Both the position numbers and the translations under genes were made by a program. 10,304 nt of DNA, from NCBI GenBank assembly GCA_964609515.1, contig CAZSTZ010000245.1, positions 1 to 10,304 on the forward strand, written 5' to 3'. Below, in pieces: positions 5,461 to 10,304 of this stretch. This stretch comes from CALKCV01 sp964609515 (GTDB lineage: Bacteria; Cyanobacteriota; Cyanobacteriia; Cyanobacteriales; Microcoleaceae). Under the pieces are notes generated by a model. That model did not search any database. It was not told the DNA's origin and saw only the letters and a list, made by a program, of their open reading frames with translations. Every line of letters begins with the position of its first letter. Position 1 is the stretch's first letter.

Positions 5461-7164
5461 ATGATTAAATTACCTTTAACCCGATCGCCCTTTTCCACTC
5501 CCCTAACTAAGTATCGTTCTTTATCGGTTCCCCCCCACTGGCGCGTTGCCTGGGGAAACGCCGACGGTTTCGACGAGGAGGCAACCTGGCGCGATCGCCA
5601 CTTCGCCATCTACAACGCTCAACCCGCATTCAGTCCCGATCGACGGTTTGTCGTCGTCGGCGATATCTGGTTGAGCGACGTTGCGGGCAACCCCCAAGAG
5701 TTTGTCGCCGAACTTTGGCAGGGTTTTGGCGCTGACTGCCTCCAGACCCTAACGGGAACCTTCGCCCTGGCGGTTTGGGACCGGGAAACCGAGCAGTTGT
5801 GGTTGGGACGCGATCGCGTGGGGGCGCGAACTTTATATTATACTACCGCCGGTTCTACCCGCTGGATTGCCCCCAGATTGAAAAACCTCGCGCCTCACCA
5901 TTCCCGAGAATTAGATTTAGTTGCTTTGCGCGACTATCTTTGTTGCGCTTTCGTGCCAGGAGAACGGACTTTATGGCGAGAAGTTCGCGAGTTGCGACCT
6001 GGAAATTACCTCTGTTTTAAAGAGGAATTAAAATCCCCTTCGCCTTCGGTTTATTGGCAACCTCAAGAACAAATTCAAAATGCAAATAAATCTATCCAGT
6101 GGCACGGTCAAAAGTTGCGATCGCTCCTCGACCAAATAGTAACAGAATACTTACCAGAAAACGAACCAGCGGGCGCCTATTTATCCGGCGGTTTAGACTC
6201 TAGTTGCATCGTCGCCCTCGCCGCTAAATTTCACCGGCAACCAATTAATACTTATTCGATTCATTTTGGCGCACAACTTCCAAACGAATTAGAGTTTTCG
6301 ACTGCGGTTGCCGAAAATTGTAAAACCAAACATCGCATCTTAGAAATTACCGCCGACGAGATGTGGGAAAAACTGCCGGTAGCGATGGCGAATTTAGACG
6401 AACCCATCGGCGATCCTTTAACAGTTCCTAATTATTTATTGGGGCAACTTGCCAGAGAAAACTGCCGAGTTATTCTCAACGGCGAAGGGGGCGATCCTTG
6501 TTTTGGCGGACCGAAAAATAAGCCGATGTTGTTAAATAATATTTATGGTTCTCTCGGCGGTTCGCCCCCAGATTTAGTGTCGAGTTATCTTGGGTCTTTT
6601 CAAAAGTGTTTTGCAGATTTGCCCCAACTATTAAAACCGGATATTTGGGAAAGTATTAAAACGGAAAAATCGGTTTTTGCTCCCGACTTAACTGCGGATG
6701 TTAATTATTTAAACAGACTGATGTTGCTCAATATCAAATTTAAAGGTGCGGACCATATTTTAACCAAGGTAAATAATCTAACTCGCGCTGCTAATTTGGA
6801 GGGGCGATCGCCTTTATTCGACCAACGAATTGTCGAACTCAGCTTGCAAATTCCACCGCAATACAAACTGTCTGGGGCGGACGAAAAAGCGGTGTTAAAA
6901 TCCGCAGTTTGGGATTTATTACCCGAGGCAATTATAACTCGTCCCAAAAGCGGAATGATGGTTCCCGTTAATTATTGGTTTCGGGAGAATTGGCAGCAAC
7001 AAACCAGGAGACTTTTGTTGAATAAAAAAGCAGCGATCGCCCCTTATTTAAACCAAAAATTAATTAAACAATGGTCGAACTATCGGGGAGACACTTGGAA
7101 CCGTTACGGCATCAAGCTCTGGTTATTAGTAAGTTTAGAGATTTGGCTGCAAATTAATTCGTAG
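5461..7164 (+). CDS. Asparagine-synthetase-like ATP-dependent ligase lacking the glutaminase cysteine
   Basis: 567 residues from ATG 5461. The upstream TTG at 5419 falls within a repeat and is disfavoured. The N-terminal half is a class II glutamine amidotransferase (Ntn) domain recognisable by LTGTFALAVWD and GRDRVGARTLYYT. However, it begins MIKLPL with no Cys2, so it should not hydrolyse glutamine. The C-terminal half is an AsnB-type synthetase: the pyrophosphate loop SGGLDSS (242-248), then LDEPIGDPLTVPNYLL, NGEGGDPCFGG (340-350), NLEGRSPLFDQRIVEL, and RPKSGMMVPV with Lys496. These residues adenylate a carboxylate. In GDELFGG-type motifs Glu-Leu is replaced by Pro-Cys (346-347). Cys-less relatives include beta-lactam synthetases and lasso-peptide cyclases, which use an amine on the substrate. 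Here neither a lasso precursor nor its B protein is visible. The product is unknown and the protein is cytosolic. The genes downstream are convergent. Confidence 0.88.
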   Translation: MIKLPLTRSPFSTPLTKYRSLSVPPHWRVAWGNADGFDEEATWRDRHFAIYNAQPAFSPDRRFVVVGDIWLSDVAGNPQEFVAELWQGFGADCLQTLTGTFALAVWDRETEQLWLGRDRVGARTLYYTTAGSTRWIAPRLKNLAPHHSRELDLVALRDYLCCAFVPGERTLWREVRELRPGNYLCFKEELKSPSPSVYWQPQEQIQNANKSIQWHGQKLRSLLDQIVTEYLPENEPAGAYLSGGLDSSCIVALAAKFHRQPINTYSIHFGAQLPNELEFSTAVAENCKTKHRILEITADEMWEKLPVAMANLDEPIGDPLTVPNYLLGQLARENCRVILNGEGGDPCFGGPKNKPMLLNNIYGSLGGSPPDLVSSYLGSFQKCFADLPQLLKPDIWESIKTEKSVFAPDLTADVNYLNRLMLLNIKFKGADHILTKVNNLTRAANLEGRSPLFDQRIVELSLQIPPQYKLSGADEKAVLKSAVWDLLPEAIITRPKSGMMVPVNYWFRENWQQQTRRLLLNKKAAIAPYLNQKLIKQWSNYRGDTWNRYGIKLWLLVSLEIWLQINS

Positions 7165-7172
7165 AACAATTA

Positions 7173-7276
7173 AGAAACCAGGTTTTTTGGAAAAACCTGG
7201 TTTCTGGATTATTAAATTAAGAAACCAGGTTTTTTGGAAAAACCTGGTTTCTGGACTGGGAAAAAACCTGGTTTCT
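7173..7276. repeat. Tandem AGAAACCAGG hairpins, two and a half copies
   Basis: Two complete units (7173-7205 and 7220-7252, period 47) each read AGAAACCAGGTTTTTT-GG-AAAAACCTGGTTTCT with near-perfect pairing. A right half-unit follows at 7261-7276. The same palindrome occurs at 4300-4332. The array begins nine bases after the AsnB-like stop and ends 11 bases before the stop of the small minus-strand frame. It could stabilise or end convergent transcripts, but no U-tract follows. Confidence 0.9.
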
Positions 7277-7286
7277 GGATTGCAAT

Positions 7287-7409
7287 TTACCTGTTTTTTT
7301 CTTCTTTATTAACAAAGCGATTGGGTTTAGCTTTGCTATAATCAAAATCATACTCTGGGAGGAGGTCATCTTCGTTTGGTTGGGAATTAAAAGTCGGTGT
7401 ATTCTTCAT
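7287..7409 (-). CDS. Small antitoxin-like protein, probably a truncated fragment
   Basis: 40 residues from ATG 7409-7407, 19 bases after the stop of HicB copy 2. The sequence MKNTPTFNSQPNEDDLLPEY continues as DFDYSKAKPNRFVNKEEKNR. Its core, LLPEYDF followed by K-KPNRF, resembles small cyanobacterial proteins that I recall as antitoxin-like partners in toxin-antitoxin pairs. Those are usually about 70-90 residues, so this looks like only the N-terminal part. The stop lies 11 bases from the AGAAACCAGG hairpin array, which suggests the rest was lost where that repeat arrived. No clear ribosome binding site precedes it, but translation could continue from hicB. Expression is unproven. Confidence 0.5.
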   Translation of the reverse strand: MKNTPTFNSQPNEDDLLPEYDFDYSKAKPNRFVNKEEKNR

Positions 7410-7415
7410 AGTTTC

Positions 7416-7735
7416 GATGAAGTCATTTTTAAGAAGCGATTTTTATTTGTTCTTGTCGATGGGTGGTTAGATGAAATTCAAGATAACCTGCGTAATCGGA
7501 TGAAACCATCTGGTTTAAAATCATTAATTCTGGTATCATTTGCCTTAGTTTATCGCTAAGGGCTTCAATAGTATCGGCTTCTGTTGCCAGCCCGGGAACG
7601 TCTTCGCCGATCGCCACCCAGACTTCTGCTTCTGGATCCCATAATGCTTCTACTCTACAAGAGATTTGCTGTTTCATGGTGAATGGAATTTATAAATAGG
7701 ACTTGCTGCTTTTAGGATATCATAATTTTTGGCAT
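7416..7735. repeat. 320-bp direct repeat, copy 2 (hicB duplication)
   Basis: This matches 227-546 with eight transitions and no gaps. The copy includes the HicB-like gene, its leader, and only the first four hicA codons (ATG ACT TCA TCG), after which sequence identity stops. The hicA body is therefore absent here. Confidence 0.92.
7429..7677 (-). CDS. hicB: HicB-like antitoxin, DUF1902 family (copy 2)
   Basis: 82 residues, identical to the copy at 240-488 except Ile for Val at residue 80. All other codons match at the nucleotide level. The DUF1902 signature (ALWDPEAEVWVA, DVPGLATEADT, MIPELMILN) is intact. After its stop only a six-codon frame (MTSSKL) remains where hicA would start, then the 40-residue antitoxin-like fragment. 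It lies 98 bases downstream of the zinc-ribbon gene on the same strand, so readthrough is possible. As with copy 1 it has no local toxin. Such near-perfect identity between copies 7 kb apart means recent duplication or gene conversion. Confidence 0.87.
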   Translation of the reverse strand: MKQQISCRVEALWDPEAEVWVAIGEDVPGLATEADTIEALSDKLRQMIPELMILNQMVSSDYAGYLEFHLTTHRQEQIKIAS

Positions 7736-7775
7736 ACGGGCGATCGCTTTTCCGCTGCAAAAAGGGAGAAGCCCC

Positions 7776-9044
7776 TCAACCAAAACTATCATAAATAAAG
7801 ATATAAGCATCCCCACCATCAGCTAAACTACCATCACCATCATCGCCATCAAAACTTTCGCCTAGAGAAAAAGATTGACTGTTAGCAACTCCCCGAGACG
7901 CCACTCGCAACAAACGTTGGGGACTAAACGACTCTAATTCCACATAATTTCCCTCCTCCAACCACGCTATTTCATCTGCGGATAAACCCTGTCGAACTGC
8001 TGCCGGCATTTGTTTGGCGGCGGTTGCCGACTCCGAGGAATTGACAATAAACATATTCTTACTAGAAAATATGTGGCGGGGAAACAATCCTAAATCATAA
8101 ATTATAACGTCGCTATTGGGGAACCAATTATTACTGGTACGCAAATGATTTATTAAACCAACTCCACTAGGACTGGCATTATGAAAAGCATAAACTTTTA
8201 AATCGGAATTGCGGCGCAACATTTCCATTACCGTATTAAAAATACTTTGAGGATATCCAGTAACGCTCAACACCGCGCAATTATGCTCGAAGTGGAAGTT
8301 ATTAGCTATTAAAAATTGGGCAATTTCGGCAGTTTCGCAAACAAGAAGTCGGTCGAAACTATAGGCGCTAATATCCGAACTCACCTCAATATTACTAATT
8401 TCTTCTCTGGGAGGCGGCAGCAATTTTTCCACCGAACCGTTAATCCTCGTCCAGCGATTTAAACAGTCATTAACTTCTCTTGAGGTGACATGGCTAAACT
8501 TTTGGGGAATGTAGTTACTCCGACTTATTTGTTTTTGACCAAAATAGATTAAAAATAGGCCGACACCAATGCCGATTAAAAAGACAAAAAACTTCATCTC
8601 GTTAGAACCAGCTAAATTTAGGCTATAAATTATGCTGCCAATAACGCTAAATAAGCCAGTTAATTGTAATACTCTTGCAGCATTTATTCTTTCTTTGGGG
8701 TTACAATTACGCGACTTACTTCTCGATATCAATACCCCGATAAATATGAGTATTCCTATCCCCCAAAAAAGCGCTAGAACGGCGCAGAAAGCCAACAATC
8801 CAACAATGCTAAAATTTTCCTTGACTTTTAGCCGCCTTTCTAACAAATACAAAAACTGTTTTTTCGTAAAAAAGAGCGCATTTTCGTTAGAAATTGCTTC
8901 AATTGAACGTTTAAAAAAGACATCGGTAAACTTGCTTCCAGCTTGAGGATCGAAAGCAAAATGATGGTTGCAATTTTTACACCTTCCAGCATTTTCAGTT
9001 CGTTCTTGCAGATTGTTATCCGTGCCACAATTAACGCATTTCAT
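7776..9044 (-). CDS. Zinc-ribbon membrane protein with C-terminal alpha/beta domain, function unknown
   Basis: 422 residues. The start ATG 9044-9042 follows GAGGGG (9054-9059), which overlaps the TGA of the upstream PLP-fold gene, so the two are translationally coupled. An N-terminal zinc ribbon has Cys3, Cys6, Cys22 and Cys25. Three hydrophobic segments follow (about 80-107, 125-144, 150-168). The C-terminal 230 residues read as alternating strands and helices: DRLLVCETAEIAQFLI (231-246), CAVLSVTGYP (256-265), LKVYAFHNASPSGVGLINHL (282-301), SDVIIYDLGLFP (311-322). The order E...G...(D)x(D)xxG recalls Toprim domains, but the usual Asp-x-Asp is HNASPSG, so this is only a resemblance. The last 30 residues are Gly/Asp-rich and end in aromatic residues. 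I do not recognise the family. Coupling to the PLP-like gene suggests a joint role at the membrane. Confidence 0.82.
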   Translation of the reverse strand: MKCVNCGTDNNLQERTENAGRCKNCNHHFAFDPQAGSKFTDVFFKRSIEAISNENALFFTKKQFLYLLERRLKVKENFSIVGLLAFCAVLALFWGIGILIFIGVLISRSKSRNCNPKERINAARVLQLTGLFSVIGSIIYSLNLAGSNEMKFFVFLIGIGVGLFLIYFGQKQISRSNYIPQKFSHVTSREVNDCLNRWTRINGSVEKLLPPPREEISNIEVSSDISAYSFDRLLVCETAEIAQFLIANNFHFEHNCAVLSVTGYPQSIFNTVMEMLRRNSDLKVYAFHNASPSGVGLINHLRTSNNWFPNSDVIIYDLGLFPRHIFSSKNMFIVNSSESATAAKQMPAAVRQGLSADEIAWLEEGNYVELESFSPQRLLRVASRGVANSQSFSLGESFDGDDGDGSLADGGDAYIFIYDSFG

Positions 9045-9053
9045 GGTAATTTA

Positions 9054-9059
9054 CCCCTC
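9054..9059 (-). promoter_or_regulatory. Ribosome binding site overlapping the upstream stop codon
   Basis: On the minus strand GAGGGG starts within the TGA of the PLP-fold gene, with nine bases to the next ATG. Placement of the ribosome site on the stop codon is a classic arrangement for translational coupling within an operon. Confidence 0.75.
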
Positions 9060-10269
9060 AATTAAAAACTTGATTGTTTAACAAAATATCGTAACCTTCT
9101 CGCTGCCGAATTAACCGATGTTTCCCCCCTTCTAATAATACCTCCGCCGGTCGCGGTCGGTGTAAAAAATGAGAGGACATGGCATAGCCATAAGCTCCCG
9201 TATCTAAGATTAACAGAATATCTCCATTTTGTAAAGAAGGTAACTGGCAGTTGCGCCCCAAATAATCTCGGGAATAGGTCGTATTGCCACAAACATCTGT
9301 TTGGTGTAACGGCGTTTTTTTAGTATCTTTAAAACTGACTATTTCTCGATAGCCTCCATGAACCGAAGGCACCGATAAATTAGCAACGGTGGTATCGACT
9401 CCGACTATTTGTTTTTCCTGTTTTTCTCCTTGCCATTTGACAGAAACTACTTTTGTAATAATAGAACCGCAACCAGCGATCGCCGCCCTCCCCGGTTCGA
9501 TGATTAAATCGATTTCCCGGTCTAATTTCTCCACTCGCCCAGTTAATTCCTCCCCGAATTTTTGCCAATCAAAACTCGCCCCATCCCGCTTGTAAGGATA
9601 ACCAAAACCGCCGCCAAAGTCGAGATATTCCCAATCTGGAAGTAATTTGCAAGTTGCCAAGACTTTATCTATTACTTGAGTAAATGCCTCGGTGGCATTA
9701 GTACCTGTTCCCCGATAAAAATGCAATCCTTTTAATTTTAAATCGAAGGATTTAGCAATAGTTATGGCGGCGGGAAATTCCGTCGGGCGAACGCCGATGC
9801 GACTGTCTCCAGTTAGTTCGGGTAAGTTCAAACGAAAGCCTAATTTTGGTCGTATTTTATGGGAAAATTTCCCTCGATAAACTTTGCCAAATAGTTTTAA
9901 CTGTTCGACGCTATCTAAGTTAAAAGTTGTAACTCCCCACTCAAGCATTTGTTCGATTTCTTGAGAGTTTAAATTGCTGCCGCTATAAACTATTTGTTGG
10001 GGCAAAAAACCTGCTTTTAATCCTAAAAAAGCATCCCCGGGAGTATTGGCATGAAGTCCCCACCCGGTCTCGCGGAAGATTTGCAGTAAAGATACGTTAC
10101 CGTTAGTGACGCTGGCGAACTGAAATTTAGTGCGAGGATAGGGGATGGAGTTGCCGATAAAATCGATGGTTTTTCGGAGGCGATCGCCCTGATAAACGTA
10201 CAGGGGCGAACCGTAACTGGCGAGTAATTCTCGGGCGGTTTCTAGTGGAAAAGGTGTTTCTAATTGCAT
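9058..10269 (-). CDS. Fold-type III PLP decarboxylase-like protein without the PLP lysine
   Basis: 403 residues from ATG 10269; a TTG at 10299 is also in frame but less likely. The whole length follows the diaminopimelate/ornithine decarboxylase family (group IV, alanine-racemase-like barrel plus C-terminal beta domain). Recognisable parts are YLDFGGGFGYPY (215-226), IIEPGRAAIAG (256-266), DVCGNTTYSRD (325-335) with Cys327, and GAYGYAMSSHFLHRPRPAEV (358-377). The phosphate-binding GGG and EPGR motifs and the C-terminal Cys and Tyr are kept. At the PLP-lysine motif, canonically YAVKAN, it reads FASVTNGN (51-58), with Val54 in the lysine position. The PLP-stacking His of HxGS is Tyr185 in HFYRGTG. 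Classical decarboxylation is therefore doubtful. It could bind PLP non-covalently, use another lysine, or be regulatory. The gene heads a likely operon with the zinc-ribbon gene. Confidence 0.86.
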   Translation of the reverse strand: MQLETPFPLETARELLASYGSPLYVYQGDRLRKTIDFIGNSIPYPRTKFQFASVTNGNVSLLQIFRETGWGLHANTPGDAFLGLKAGFLPQQIVYSGSNLNSQEIEQMLEWGVTTFNLDSVEQLKLFGKVYRGKFSHKIRPKLGFRLNLPELTGDSRIGVRPTEFPAAITIAKSFDLKLKGLHFYRGTGTNATEAFTQVIDKVLATCKLLPDWEYLDFGGGFGYPYKRDGASFDWQKFGEELTGRVEKLDREIDLIIEPGRAAIAGCGSIITKVVSVKWQGEKQEKQIVGVDTTVANLSVPSVHGGYREIVSFKDTKKTPLHQTDVCGNTTYSRDYLGRNCQLPSLQNGDILLILDTGAYGYAMSSHFLHRPRPAEVLLEGGKHRLIRQREGYDILLNNQVFN

Positions 10270-10304
10270 AGTATTTTTGGGTTTTAAAATAGATAACAAT
10301 TGTT

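Noticed and set aside
8632..8946. Plus-strand 104-codon frame opposite the zinc-ribbon gene
   Set aside because: It is the complement of the membrane-spanning region, which yields hydrophobic-looking peptides by chance. No promoter or ribosome site supports it.
1..10304. tRNA, rRNA or riboswitch
   Set aside because: No cloverleaf with TTCRANNY, rRNA core sequence or known riboswitch core was recognised on either strand by eye.

Overview
The window is very probably chromosomal DNA of a filamentous cyanobacterium. It contains about 18 copies of the octamer GCGATCGC (HIP1), which is characteristic of cyanobacterial genomes. The intergenic spaces are filled with heptamer tandem repeats, hairpins and small palindromic elements of the kind common in Oscillatoriales-like genomes, and the gene content (secreted TPR-CHAT protein, FAS1 protein, Uma2 nuclease, DUF1902/HicB antitoxins) fits. 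The exact genus cannot be read from the sequence.

Layout, left to right. On the minus strand, 41-488 is a HicB-like antitoxin gene followed by a decayed hicA (frameshift plus loss of the catalytic His). A minus-strand exported FAS1 (fasciclin) protein follows at 669-1274. Divergent from it, 1554-4043 (+) encodes a large exported TPR-CHAT protein with an intact His/Cys dyad. The FAS1-CHAT gap is largely filled by a 191-bp element with imperfect terminal inverted repeats, whose two ends carry outward-facing promoter-like sequences. A gene-free stretch of heptamer hairpins and palindromes separates CHAT from a minus-strand Uma2 nuclease-fold gene (4345-4920). Between Uma2 and the next gene is an array of C5-T8-AA-G5 hairpin units with a 100-N scaffold gap, bounded by inverted ends and a 17-bp direct repeat.

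The right half holds an asparagine-synthetase-like ligase (5461-7164, +) lacking the N-terminal cysteine nucleophile, then tandem AGAAACCAGG hairpins, a 40-codon antitoxin-like fragment, and a second HicB-like copy with an identical 257-bp core. Last come a minus-strand pair: a fold-type III PLP decarboxylase-like protein (9058-10269), in which the PLP-lysine position reads Val, and a translationally coupled zinc-ribbon membrane protein (7776-9044).

How the parts relate. The FAS1 and CHAT products probably both act outside the cytoplasm and share a divergent control region. The two HicB copies look like orphan antitoxins left after toxin decay. The PLP-like and zinc-ribbon genes form a likely operon. 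The nearby ligase is convergent with it, and a joint pathway is only a hypothesis. The best leads for new biology are the Lys-less PLP-fold protein with its coupled membrane partner, the Cys-less AsnB-like ligase, and the duplicated toxin-antitoxin remnant.
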